Shown: piece by piece, positions 33,206 through 50,929 of the stretch
Layout of the letters: every line of letters starts with the position of its first letter
Numbering within the stretch: the first letter of the stretch is position 1
Source of the DNA: UBA1431 sp002329665
GTDB lineage: Bacteria; Bacillota; Clostridia; Christensenellales; UBA1431
Direction: 5' to 3'
NCBI GenBank assembly: GCA_040772545.1
Contig: JAXGXY010000001.1
Location: 310,001 to 374,000 of the forward strand
Length of the DNA stretch: 64,000 nt
Notes under the pieces: generated by a model
What the model saw: the letters and a program-made list of their open reading frames with translations, nothing else
What the model was told of the DNA's origin: nothing
Database searches by the model: none
Translations under genes and position numbers: made by a program

Positions 33206-34312
33206 ATGAGGAAGTTCGCGCGTTTTTTTATTGCGTTTTTGGGGCTGGGAATCGGTCCCGGCATCGTTTTTCTTATTCTGTTATTATTGCATTCATTCAA
33301 TATTCATATCCGAACCGAATGGGACCCCAATATTTTATTGGTTATCTATATCGCGAGCGCGGTCATAGGCGGCATACTCATGTTCATCGCTTCGTCCGCC
33401 ATCATCAGGTGCGTCGTGCATGCGTACAAGTGGATCGAGAAAAAGCTCTATGAGATACCGATCACCGATGTCGTCTACGGGACGATCGGCCTTATAACCG
33501 GCCTTATTATTTCCTTTCTGGTGTCGCAGCTGATAAACCAGATACCGATACCGATCATATCCGGCGTGCTCTCTGTGCTCACGTACGTGGGGTTCTCTGT
33601 GCTGGGCTGGTCTTTTGCGATTAAGCGGCGTTCGGACATCCTTGCGGCTGGCCTCTTCAGGCGAATGTCGAAGGAAGAACGCGCGGAACGGCGTACCGGT
33701 AAGGACAAGGACGTTATCGTAGCGAAGCCGAAGGTACTGGACACCAGCGTCATCATAGACGGCCGGATCTTCGATATCTGCAAATCCGGTTTTATCGAGG
33801 GCGCGCTGATCATACCCGGGTTCGTTTTGCAGGAACTCAGGCACATCGCCGACTCGCCGGATACGCTGAAGCGCAACCGCGGGCGGCGGGGGCTCGACGT
33901 CCTCAACCGCATCCGCAAGGAACTGGACACGCCGGTGCGTATCGTGGAAAAGGACTATGACGACCTCAACGAAGTGGACAGCAAGCTTCTGAGGGTCGCG
34001 CAGGAGATGTCCGGCGTCGTGGTGACCAACGACTACAACCTGAACAAGGTGGCCGAAGTCCAGAACGTGACCGTATTCAACATCAACGAACTCGCCAACG
34101 CCGTGAAGCCGGTGCTGCTTCCGGGCGAGGAGATGCAGGCGTATATCGTCAAGGACGGCAAGGAAAGCGGACAGGGAGTCGCTTATCTCGACGACGGCAC
34201 GATGATCGTCGTCGAGGGCGGGAAGCGGTTCATCGGTGAGGAGTGCCCCGTGGTGGTCACCAGCGTGCTCCAGACAGCGGCGGGGCGGATGATATTTGCT
34301 AAGCTCAAATGA
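33206..34312 (+). CDS. PIN/TRAM-domain membrane protein (YacL family)
   Basis: A 368-residue protein with four hydrophobic segments in residues 5-135, a PIN nuclease domain starting VLDTSVIIDGRIFDI (near 178) with acidic residues in the ELRHIAD and VVTNDYNL blocks, and a C-terminal TRAM domain (GQGVAYLDDGTMIVVEGG). It is the YacL type, found next to carD/radA in Bacillota. RNase activity is inferred. GGAGGTG lies eight bases before ATG 33206; the frame is open further left. Confidence 0.9.
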   Translation: MRKFARFFIAFLGLGIGPGIVFLILLLLHSFNIHIRTEWDPNILLVIYIASAVIGGILMFIASSAIIRCVVHAYKWIEKKLYEIPITDVVYGTIGLITGLIISFLVSQLINQIPIPIISGVLSVLTYVGFSVLGWSFAIKRRSDILAAGLFRRMSKEERAERRTGKDKDVIVAKPKVLDTSVIIDGRIFDICKSGFIEGALIIPGFVLQELRHIADSPDTLKRNRGRRGLDVLNRIRKELDTPVRIVEKDYDDLNEVDSKLLRVAQEMSGVVVTNDYNLNKVAEVQNVTVFNINELANAVKPVLLPGEEMQAYIVKDGKESGQGVAYLDDGTMIVVEGGKRFIGEECPVVVTSVLQTAAGRMIFAKLK

Positions 34313-34713
34313 CGCGAACGGGCACCGAAGCGCGGGCGTCGGATCGAGGCGTCCGCGCAAGGAGGTCGTTTTTTGTTTTCATCCCCGGCGGGTCGGAAAA
34401 CGGCGCCGATCGCAACCGGCCGGAGAACCGGTGACAGCCTGCTGCTTGTTCATCGGTTGGAGGCAGCGGATTCAATGCAGCCCTGTCTGGCCAATAATGT
34501 ATTGACATATCTTGAAGCGCATGGTACAATACTAAACTGCATATGTATGTACATTTGCGCGCAATCCCTAGGATCGGAACCGTTAATAACCGCACTTTTC
34601 CCAGATCATGGAATAAATTTTCCGTAAGAAGGGAACAATTAAGGGAAAACGTTTTTGGGTGGATCCGCTGGGTGTAAATCGACACCTGTGTGTTAGGAGT
34701 GTGAGCAGGGTAT
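34313..34713 (+). other. Intergenic region and long 5' leader of rpoB
   Basis: No gene is seen. Soon after the PIN/TRAM stop, GCGCGGGCG/CGTCCGCGC (34330-34358) can pair, with TTTTTT only ten bases later, so termination there is doubtful. The rpoB promoter (34502-34530) leaves a leader of about 175 bases. In the leader TTTTCCC (34596-34602) can pair with GGGAAAA (34643-34649) directly before GTTTTT, an attenuator-like arrangement, and competing TTCC/GGAA pairs lie inside. GGTGTAAATCGACACC (34673-34688) forms a further small hairpin. Confidence 0.45.
34502..34530 (+). promoter_or_regulatory. rpoB-rpoC promoter
   Basis: TTGACA (34502-34507), 17-base spacer, TACAAT (34525-34530), followed by ACTAAAC. 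The ATACTAAA string over the -10 end and discriminator recurs at 42246 and 47209. Confidence 0.85.
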
Positions 34714-38505
<3,792 letters not shown>

Positions 38506-38550
38506 CGAGTGCACACACCGCCGTGCGTGTATGAAGGGAGCGTAAACGGA

Positions 38551-42198
<3,648 letters not shown>

Positions 42199-42218
42199 AA
42201 GCGCCGCAAACCTTTTCG

Positions 42219-42247
42219 TTGACACAGAAAAGCCGTAGTGTTACAAT
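42219..42247 (+). promoter_or_regulatory. Promoter of the L7Ae-rpsL-rpsG-fusA-tuf operon
   Basis: TTGACA (42219-42224), 17-base spacer, TACAAT (42242-42247) followed by ACTAAAG. It lies 21 bases after the rpoC stop, so this operon need not depend on rpoBC read-through. Confidence 0.85.
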
Positions 42248-42283
42248 ACTAAAGTGCGCCGAAAAGGAGAAGGCACGTTAAGG

Positions 42284-42317
42284 CCGATGACAAACCCCTT
42301 ACGGGATTTGTCATCGG
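42284..42317 (+). other. Leader hairpin related to the 12909-12940 hairpin
   Basis: CCGATGACAAA pairs with TTTGTCATCGG (11 bp). The partner at 12909 reads CCGTCGACAAA/TTTGTCGACGG: the same stem with both arms changed together at two pairs, and both loops start CCC. No T-run follows here. Further on, GAGGCAT-GTTT-ATGCCTC (42435-42452) plus TTT forms a weak hairpin ahead of the first gene. Between them a TTG at 42388 with AAAGGAGTG opens a 35-codon frame that I regard as doubtful. Confidence 0.5.
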
Positions 42318-42476
42318 ATTCCCTCGCGGGTTGATGAATGACGCCGTCGCATCGTTTTTTTGACCCGATCGCTAAAGGAGTGTCCGGATTGGGTCGAGTG
42401 CCCGCGCGCCCCATGACGGGTCTGTCCGACATTCTGAGGCATGTTTATGCCTCTTTCTGCGTGGGAGGGAGTTACA

Positions 42477-42722
42477 ATGCCCAACAGGCTCGGTGAAACC
42501 ACAAACCGCGTCGTCGGAACGAAGCAGGTTCTAAAACAGCTGAGGCAGGGCAATGCGGCTACGCTCTACCTTGGCGGGGACGTCGACGAGACGGTGCGCC
42601 GGTTGCTCGAAGAAGCCATGGAAGGCCAGCCAATAGAGATTGTGAACGTCCCGACGATGAAGGAACTCGGCCGTATTTGCGGGATCGACGTGGGCGCGGC
42701 CTGCGCGGCGCTGCTGAAATGA
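42477..42722 (+). CDS. L7Ae-family ribosomal/kink-turn-binding protein (YbxF-like)
   Basis: An 81-residue L7Ae/L30e/S12e fold protein: VVGTKQVLKQLRQGNAATLYLGGD, then EIVNVPTMKELGRICGIDVG, then AACAALLK. Bacillus YbxF and YlxQ of this family bind kink-turn RNA. The position before rpsL is conserved in Bacillota. GGGAGGG is seven bases before ATG 42477; the frame is open 12 codons upstream without a ribosome binding site. Confidence 0.9.
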   Translation: MPNRLGETTNRVVGTKQVLKQLRQGNAATLYLGGDVDETVRRLLEEAMEGQPIEIVNVPTMKELGRICGIDVGAACAALLK

Positions 42723-42802
42723 TTTTATGAATCAGGCTTTAGGGCTACCGATAGCTTGAACATAGGTTTACGGAATCAACCATTGAATGAGGAGGAACGT
42801 AC

Positions 42803-43180
42803 ATGCCCACCATAAACCAATTGGTTCGAAAGGGCAGGAAGAAGGTGGAATACAAGTCCACCGCCCCGATACTCAGACAGTGCCCCCAGAAACGGGGCAT
42901 GTGCCTGGCGGTCAGGACGATGACCCCCAAAAAACCGAATTCCGCTCTGCGCAAGATCGCGAGGGTGCGCCTGACCAACCAGATGGAAGGCACGGCATAT
43001 ATCCCCGGGGTCGGACACAACCTGCAGGAGCACTCCGTCGTGCTCATCCGGGGAGGCAGGGTGAAGGACCTGCCCGGCGTCCGCTACCACATCGTGCGCG
43101 GGGCGCTGGACTCGGCAGGCGTGGAAGGCAGGCGCCAGTCCCGTTCGCTCTACGGTGCGAAGCGGCCGAAGAAGGGCTGA
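42803..43180 (+). CDS. rpsL: 30S ribosomal protein S12
   Basis: A 125-residue S12. TPKKPNSALRKIARVRLTN includes the Lys whose change gives streptomycin resistance, present here in wild-type form, and GHNLQEHSVVLIRGGRVKDLPGVRYH is intact. The segment CPQKRGMCLAVRTMT differs from the usual RGVCTRV. S12 monitors codon-anticodon pairing in the decoding centre. GAGGAGGAACGTAC precedes ATG. Confidence 0.96.
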   Translation: MPTINQLVRKGRKKVEYKSTAPILRQCPQKRGMCLAVRTMTPKKPNSALRKIARVRLTNQMEGTAYIPGVGHNLQEHSVVLIRGGRVKDLPGVRYHIVRGALDSAGVEGRRQSRSLYGAKRPKKG

Positions 43181-43206
43181 CAATTTATTGGACCAGGAGG
43201 TAAACG

Positions 43207-43677
43207 ATGCCAAGACGCGGTTTTATACCCAAGCGCGATATCATGCCCGATCCCTTGTATAACAGTGTCGTCGTGACCAAACTCATAAACCAGATCATGG
43301 TCGACGGCAAGAAGGGCGTCGCGCAGAAGGTTTGTTACGGTGCATTCGATATAATCAGGGAGAAGACGAAACAGGAACCATTGGACGTGTTTGAGCAGGC
43401 GATGAGCAACGTCATGCCCATGCTGGAGGTCAAAGCCCGCCGCGTCGGCGGGGCGACCTATCAGGTGCCCATCGAGATACGCCCTGAACGGCGACAGACT
43501 CTGGCCTTGAGATGGCTGGTATCGTTTTCCAAGAAACGCGGCGAAAGAACCATGCGCGAGCGTCTTGCCGCGGAGATCATGGAAGCGGCCAACGGTGCGG
43601 GGAACACGTTCAAGAAGAAGGAAGACACGCATAAGATGGCGGAAGCCAACAGGGCTTTTGCCCATTACAGATGGTAA
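43207..43677 (+). CDS. rpsG: 30S ribosomal protein S7
   Basis: A 156-residue S7 of standard length (MPRRGFIPKRDIMPDPLYNS, VGGATYQVPIEIRPERRQTL, AEANRAFAHYRW). It nucleates assembly of the 30S head next to the E site. It lies 26 bases after rpsL with GACCAGGAGG before ATG; fusA follows after 74 bases. Confidence 0.97.
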   Translation: MPRRGFIPKRDIMPDPLYNSVVVTKLINQIMVDGKKGVAQKVCYGAFDIIREKTKQEPLDVFEQAMSNVMPMLEVKARRVGGATYQVPIEIRPERRQTLALRWLVSFSKKRGERTMRERLAAEIMEAANGAGNTFKKKEDTHKMAEANRAFAHYRW

Positions 43678-43751
43678 CGGGGAGCTGACGAGACAGCATT
43701 GTATTATATAGTTTGCTTTAATCTGCGCCAACGGAAAGGAGGGAGCACTGC

Positions 43752-45824
43752 ATGGCGAGGGAAATAGGTTTGGACCGCTTCCGCAACATCGGGATTATGG
43801 CCCACATCGACGCCGGGAAGACCACGACGACCGAGCGTATCCTGTTCTATACGGGCAGGGTGCATAAGCCGGGCGAGGTGCATGAAGGCGCGGCGACCAT
43901 GGACTGGATGGAGCAGGAGCAGGAACGCGGCATAACCATCACGTCCGCCGCGACGACCTGCGAATGGCGTGGCCACCGAATCAACATCATAGACACACCC
44001 GGCCACGTTGACTTCACCGTCGAAGTAGAGCGCTCCCTTAGGGTTCTGGATAGCGCAGTAGCCGTTTTCTGTGCCAAGGGCGGCGTCGAACCGCAGTCCG
44101 AGACGGTATGGAGGCAGGCCAACAAATACGCCGTGCCGAGGATCGCGTTCGTGAACAAGATGGATATTCTCGGCGCCGATTTTTACAACGTCGTCGATAT
44201 GATCCGGGAAAGGCTCAACGCGAACCCCGTTCCGGTGCAGTTGCCTATTGGAAGCGAGGACGATTTCTCGGGCGTGGTGGACCTGGTCGAGAGCCGCTGC
44301 ATCATCTATACGGACGACATGGGGACGCGCAACACGATATCCGAGATACCGGCCGAAATACAGGGGCTTGCAGCGAAGTACCGCACCGAGCTTATCGAAG
44401 CCGCGGCCGAGTTCGACGAGGAACTGATGGAGCGCTATCTCGAAGGAAAGGAAATAGAGCCGGACATGCTGCGACGCGCGATCCGCGAGGGGACCGTCTG
44501 CATGCGTCTCGTGCCCGTACTCTGCGGCACGGCGTACAGGAACAAGGGAATACAGTTGCTGCTCGACGCGGTGGTCGACTATCTTCCCTCCCCCCTGGAC
44601 ATCACGGGCGTTGTGGGGACCGACCCGGAAACGGGCGAAGAGGTCGAGCTCGTGGCCGACGACGAGGCGCCGTTCGCAGCGCTCGCGTTCAAGATCATGG
44701 CCGATCCGTTCGTGGGCAAGCTCGCCTTTTTCCGCGTATATTCGGGGTCGCTCAAAACCGGCGGCACCGTATTCAATTCGACGAAGAACCAGCGCGAGCG
44801 CATGGGGCGCATGCTGCTGATGCATGCCAACCACCGCACGGAACTCGACGAAGTCAACGCGGGGGACATCGCGGCGGCGGTCGGCCTCAAAGCGGTTACC
44901 ACCGGCGATACGCTCTGTGACGAGAAGCGCCGGGTCTTGCTCGAAACGATGGACTTTCCGGAGCCCGTCATCAAGGTCGCCATCGAGACCAAGACCAAGG
45001 CCGGGCAGGAAAAGATGGGCATCGCGCTGTCCAAGCTCGCCGAGGAGGATCCTACGTTCAAGGCCTACACCGACGAGGAGACAGGCCAGACCATCATCGC
45101 GGGCATGGGCGAACTGCACCTCGAGATCATCGTGGACCGCCTTTTAAGGGAGTTCAAGGTCGAGGCCACGGTGGGCAAGCCGCAGGTGGCGTATAAGGAA
45201 ACGATAACGAAGAAGTACAAAGCGGAAGGCCGGTACATCAGGCAGACGGGCGGCAGGGGCCAGTACGGCCACTGCCGGGTCGAATTCGAACCCGCCGAAC
45301 CGGGCGCGGGCTACATCTTCGAAAATAAAATCGTGGGGGGCGTTATCCCCAGGGAGTATATCCCGGCCATCGACGCCGGGATCAGGGAAGCCGCGCAAAA
45401 CGGCGCGCTGGGCGGATACGAGGTGGTCGATTTTAAGGCGACGCTCGTAGACGGTTCGTACCACGAGGTCGATTCGTCCGAGATCGCGTTCAAGGTCGCC
45501 GGTTCGCTCGCCTTCAAGGACGGCGTTACGAAGGCCGGACCCGTATTGCTCGAGCCCATCATGGACGTGGAAGTCGTGGTTCCCGAAGACTACATGGGGG
45601 ACGTGATGGGTAACCTAAACGCGCGCAGGGGCAAGATCGAGGGCATGCAGTCGAGAGGCGGCGCGCAGGTGATCAGCGCGATGGTGCCCCTGAGCGAGAT
45701 GTTCGGCTACGCGACCGACCTGCGCTCAAAGACACAGGGCCGGGGCACGTTCTCGATGCAGTTCTCGCATTACGAGAGCATGCCCGAGCAGACGGCCGAG
45801 AGGATTCTGGGCAAACGCAAGTGA
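43752..45824 (+). CDS. fusA: Elongation factor G
   Basis: A 690-residue translocation GTPase of standard length: P-loop GIMAHIDAGKTTTTERILFY, switch I with RGITITSAATT, DTPGHVDF, NKMD, then domains II-V ending SMQFSHYESMPEQTAERI. AAAGGAGGGAG lies before ATG 43752. Codon use is mixed as in its neighbours, unlike tuf just downstream. Confidence 0.97.
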   Translation: MAREIGLDRFRNIGIMAHIDAGKTTTTERILFYTGRVHKPGEVHEGAATMDWMEQEQERGITITSAATTCEWRGHRINIIDTPGHVDFTVEVERSLRVLDSAVAVFCAKGGVEPQSETVWRQANKYAVPRIAFVNKMDILGADFYNVVDMIRERLNANPVPVQLPIGSEDDFSGVVDLVESRCIIYTDDMGTRNTISEIPAEIQGLAAKYRTELIEAAAEFDEELMERYLEGKEIEPDMLRRAIREGTVCMRLVPVLCGTAYRNKGIQLLLDAVVDYLPSPLDITGVVGTDPETGEEVELVADDEAPFAALAFKIMADPFVGKLAFFRVYSGSLKTGGTVFNSTKNQRERMGRMLLMHANHRTELDEVNAGDIAAAVGLKAVTTGDTLCDEKRRVLLETMDFPEPVIKVAIETKTKAGQEKMGIALSKLAEEDPTFKAYTDEETGQTIIAGMGELHLEIIVDRLLREFKVEATVGKPQVAYKETITKKYKAEGRYIRQTGGRGQYGHCRVEFEPAEPGAGYIFENKIVGGVIPREYIPAIDAGIREAAQNGALGGYEVVDFKATLVDGSYHEVDSSEIAFKVAGSLAFKDGVTKAGPVLLEPIMDVEVVVPEDYMGDVMGNLNARRGKIEGMQSRGGAQVISAMVPLSEMFGYATDLRSKTQGRGTFSMQFSHYESMPEQTAERILGKRK

Positions 45825-45910
45825 CGTCAAGCGCAGCGGCTGTGCATAACAGATAAACCTGAGCCGTGAAGGCAGGGCGGCGAGAGAACAAGGAGGGAAA
45901 GTAAGAGAAA

Positions 45911-47122
<1,212 letters not shown>

Positions 47123-47184
47123 GGTCGGATTTGGGCGGCATCGGACGGATATCGCGCGGTGTCCGCCCAGATCCATTGTTCCTC

Positions 47185-47213
47185 TTGCTTTTGCATGTGG
47201 GATGTAATATACT
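47185..47213 (+). promoter_or_regulatory. Promoter of the S10 ribosomal protein operon
   Basis: TTGCTT (47185-47190), 17-base spacer, TATACT (47208-47213), then AAAC. About 170 bases of leader precede rpsJ, with small hairpins CCGGC-TTT-GCCGG (about 47256-47268) and ACGACGG/CCGTCGT (about 47303-47327). I do not recognise a ribosomal-protein binding site. Confidence 0.75.
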
Positions 47214-47391
47214 AAACAAGTTGCGCCAGCAACGAGGGATGAAGTGGAAGGTTGCCGGCTTTGCCGGGTAATTTCCGCCGACTATTGTCCGGTTGAATCG
47301 GACGACGGGCTTATATGCGCCGTCGTGTATTAAAAGGCAGGACACACACGGGCGAGTGTATATAGGCGCGATATGCTAAGGAGGATAATCC

Positions 47392-47697
47392 ATGAACCAG
47401 AAGATCCGTATCAAGCTCAAGGCTTACGACCACAACCTGATCGACCAGTCGGCCGAGCGGATTGTGGACACGGCGAAACGGACCGGAGCGCAGGTTTCCG
47501 GGCCCATTCCCCTGCCCACCGAAAAGGAGATCATCACGATCCTCAGGGCGACGCATAAATACAAGGACGCCAGGGAACAGTTCGAGCTGCGCACGCACAA
47601 GCGCCTCATCGACATACTGGGGCCGACGTCCAAGACGGTCGATTCGCTGATGCGTCTGGATCTCCCGGCGGGTGTCGACATCGAGCTCAAACTGTAG
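47392..47697 (+). CDS. rpsJ: 30S ribosomal protein S10 (NusE)
   Basis: A 101-residue protein of normal length (KIRIKLKAYDHNLIDQSAER, HKRLIDILGPTSKTVDSLM). It is part of the 30S head and also, as NusE, of antitermination complexes. AAGGAGGATAATCC precedes ATG. First gene of the S10 series. Confidence 0.97.
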   Translation: MNQKIRIKLKAYDHNLIDQSAERIVDTAKRTGAQVSGPIPLPTEKEIITILRATHKYKDAREQFELRTHKRLIDILGPTSKTVDSLMRLDLPAGVDIELKL

Positions 47698-47729
47698 GCG
47701 GGAATGGACTCTTTAGGAGGTAGACATAG

Positions 47730-48359
47730 ATGAAAAAAGCCATACTTGGTAAGAAACTGGGGATGACGCAGGTCTTCCTCGATGACGGCAGGGTGGTCCC
47801 CGTTACGGTGGTTCAGGCGGGTCCTTGCCAGATCGTGCAGAAGAAGGTGGCCGACATCGACGGATACGACGCCGTGCAGGTCGGTTTCGGGGAGATCGGA
47901 GAAAAGAGAGTCAGCAAGCCCAGGCTGGGGCATTTCAAGAAAGCCGGCGTCCCCTGCAGACGCTACCTGCGCGAACTCAGGATCGACGATGCTGAGAGCT
48001 ACGAGGTCGGACAGGAAATCAAGGCGGACATCTTCGAGCCCGGCGAGAAGGTGGACGTGAGCGGCATCTCTAAGGGCAAGGGCTTTGCCGGCGTGATCAA
48101 GCGCCACAATCAGCACCGCGGCCCGATGACCCACGGCTCGCGCTACCACCGGCGGCCCGGTTCCATGGGCGCGTGCGCGTCGCCGTCCAAGGTGTTCAAG
48201 GGCAAGAAGCTCCCCGGACACATGGGCGTGAAAAAAGTGACCGTACAGAACCTGGAAGTGGTCCGCGCGGACGGCGAACGCAACTTCATGTTGGTCAAGG
48301 GTGCATTTCCCGGCGCCAGAGGAAGCCTGGTCGTCATCAGGACGTCGGTCAAACAGTAA
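47730..48359 (+). CDS. rplC: 50S ribosomal protein L3
   Basis: A 209-residue L3 starting KKAILGKKLGMTQVF, with the central W-finger region GKGFAGVIKRHNQHRGPMTHGS reaching toward the peptidyl-transferase centre. TTTAGGAGGTAGACAT precedes ATG, 32 bases after rpsJ. Confidence 0.97.
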   Translation: MKKAILGKKLGMTQVFLDDGRVVPVTVVQAGPCQIVQKKVADIDGYDAVQVGFGEIGEKRVSKPRLGHFKKAGVPCRRYLRELRIDDAESYEVGQEIKADIFEPGEKVDVSGISKGKGFAGVIKRHNQHRGPMTHGSRYHRRPGSMGACASPSKVFKGKKLPGHMGVKKVTVQNLEVVRADGERNFMLVKGAFPGARGSLVVIRTSVKQ

Positions 48360-48386
48360 GCAGTGGATCGGAAGGAGGAAATGCCC

Positions 48387-49010
48387 ATGCCCAAGGTAGC
48401 CGTATACGATATGGAAGGCAATAAGATCGACGAAATCGATCTGAAAGACGATATTTTCGGCGTTGAAATTAACGAGCACGTGCTGCATACCGTCGTGAAG
48501 GCCCAGCTCGCCAACCAGCGACAGGGCACGCAGTCGACGCTCACGCGTTCGGAGGTCCGCGGAGGCGGCGCCAAACCGTGGCGCCAGAAGGGGACGGGCC
48601 GCGCGCGCCATGGATCCATCAGGGCTCCACAATGGCGCAAGGGCGGCGTCGTGTTTGCCCCCAAACCCCGCAGTTACCGCCAGGACATTAACAAGAAGGT
48701 CAAGCGCCTGGCGATGAAGAGCGCCCTGTCGGCCAAGGTGGCAAAGGACAGCCTGCTCGTGCTGGACAGCCTCGAGCTTGCGGCGCCCAAGACGAAGGAA
48801 ATGGTGAAGCTGCTTAAGAACCTCGACGTCAACAAAAAGGCGCTGATTGTGCTGGAAGGCACGGACACGGCCGTCGAGCGGGCGGCGAGCAACCTGCCCG
48901 GCGTCAAGACCCTGCAGGTGGGTACGCTCAACGTGCTCGACATCCTCAACCACGATACGTGCATCATCACGCGCAAGGCCGTTGGCAGGGTAGAGGAGGT
49001 ATATGTCTGA
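48387..49010 (+). CDS. rplD: 50S ribosomal protein L4
   Basis: A 207-residue L4 (PKVAVYDMEGNKIDEIDL, TRSEVRGGGAKPWRQKGTGR tunnel loop). ATG 48387 is preferred over ATG 48381 because AAGGAGG (48373-48379) is only one base from the latter. The stop overlaps the rplW start by eight bases. Confidence 0.96.
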   Translation: MPKVAVYDMEGNKIDEIDLKDDIFGVEINEHVLHTVVKAQLANQRQGTQSTLTRSEVRGGGAKPWRQKGTGRARHGSIRAPQWRKGGVVFAPKPRSYRQDINKKVKRLAMKSALSAKVAKDSLLVLDSLELAAPKTKEMVKLLKNLDVNKKALIVLEGTDTAVERAASNLPGVKTLQVGTLNVLDILNHDTCIITRKAVGRVEEVYV

Positions 49011-49311
49011 AATGAAAGCAACAGCGTACGACATCATCATCAGGCCGGTGCTGACCGAGAAAACGTATGATTTTATCCACGAGAAGCGTTATGTGTTCGA
49101 AGTGGACCCCAGGGCCAGCAAGACGCAGATCAGGCAGGCCGTGGAAGAGATATTCGGCGTGAAGGTCAAGAGCGTGAACACGGTCCGGACGCTGGGCAAG
49201 ATGAAGCGGCAGGGCGCGCACACCGGAAGGCGCCCGACCGTAAAGAAGGCCTACGTGAAGATCGCGCCGGACTCGAAGGGCATCGAGTTCTTCGAGAACA
49301 TGGTGCAGTAG
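49003..49311 (+). CDS. rplW: 50S ribosomal protein L23
   Basis: A 102-residue L23 (IIIRPVLTEKTYDFIHEKRY, GVKVKSVNTVRTLGK). It lies at the tunnel exit, docking site for trigger factor and SRP. ATG 49003 follows GAGGAGG closely; ATG 49012 (MKATAYD) is the alternative. Confidence 0.96.
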   Translation: MSEMKATAYDIIIRPVLTEKTYDFIHEKRYVFEVDPRASKTQIRQAVEEIFGVKVKSVNTVRTLGKMKRQGAHTGRRPTVKKAYVKIAPDSKGIEFFENMVQ

Positions 49312-49350
49312 CCGCTTTGGCTACCATTCGAGTTTAGGAGGCAGCAACAG

Positions 49351-50184
<834 letters not shown>

Positions 50185-50229
50185 ACCGAACAGGTACGGT
50201 TGTGATAGCAGGAAGGAGGCGCAAGCTGT

Positions 50230-50508
50230 ATGAGCAGGTCGGTTAAGAAAGGCCCGTTTGTCAGTGAGAAGCTGATGAAAAGGATCGTCGCGATGAACGA
50301 AAGCGGCGAAAAGAGGATAGTCAAGACGTGGTCGAGGGCTTCGACCGTCTTCCCCGATATGGTCGGGCATACGATCGGGGTGCATGATGGCAGGAAACAC
50401 GTCCCGGTGTACGTAACGGAGGAAATGGTGGGCCACAAACTCGGCGAGTTCGCCCCGACCCGCACGTTCCGCGGCCACGCCGGCGACCGGTCGTCCTCGG
50501 GAAGATAG
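50230..50508 (+). CDS. rpsS: 30S ribosomal protein S19
   Basis: A 92-residue S19 (SRSVKKGPFVSEKLMKRI, MVGHTIGVHDGRKHVPVYVT, GEFAPTRTFRGH) of usual length, in the 30S head with S13. AGGAAGGAGGCGC precedes ATG. Confidence 0.97.
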   Translation: MSRSVKKGPFVSEKLMKRIVAMNESGEKRIVKTWSRASTVFPDMVGHTIGVHDGRKHVPVYVTEEMVGHKLGEFAPTRTFRGHAGDRSSSGR

Positions 50509-50524
50509 GGAGGAAAGGACTTAT

Positions 50525-50911
50525 ATGGCAACCAGACAAAGAGAAAAAGCGCTCAGGCGCAAAGAGAACAGGGACAAAAGGCCATGCGCCAAAGCGCGCT
50601 ACGTGCGCATCTCCCCCAGGAAGGTGAAGATCGTGATCGATCTCATCCGCGGAAAGTCTGTAGCCGAGGCGCAGGCCATCCTGATGTACACGCCCAAGGC
50701 CGCCTCACCCATCGTCGAGAAGTTGCTTCGCTCGGCCGTTGCAAACGCCGAGAACAACCTGGACCTGAATCGCGATTCGCTTTACGTTGCCGAGGTCTAC
50801 GCAGACCAGGGCCCGACGCTGAAGCGTTACATGCCGCGTGCGAGGGGCAGCGCATCCCGCATACGCAAACGCACCAGCCATATTACCATCATCCTGGACC
50901 AGGTTCAGTAA
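50525..50911 (+). CDS. rplV: 50S ribosomal protein L22
   Basis: A 128-residue L22 with the tunnel-constriction beta-hairpin (YMPRARGSASRIRKRTSHI). It is about 15 residues longer than most because of a basic N-terminal extension (TRQREKALRRKENRDKR) before the usual AKARYVRISPRK. GGGAGGAAAGG precedes the ATG. Confidence 0.96.
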   Translation: MATRQREKALRRKENRDKRPCAKARYVRISPRKVKIVIDLIRGKSVAEAQAILMYTPKAASPIVEKLLRSAVANAENNLDLNRDSLYVAEVYADQGPTLKRYMPRARGSASRIRKRTSHITIILDQVQ

Positions 50912-50929
50912 TCAAGGAGGAGGCAGAAG

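Noticed and set aside
42388..42495. A 35-codon TTG-initiated frame ahead of the L7Ae-like gene
   Set aside because: It has a fair ribosome binding site but overlaps the true start, shows no conserved feature and would begin inside a structured leader.
47214..47391. Ribosomal-protein autoregulatory site in the rpsJ leader
   Set aside because: Small hairpins exist but none resembles a known L4 or S8 target that I can name with confidence.
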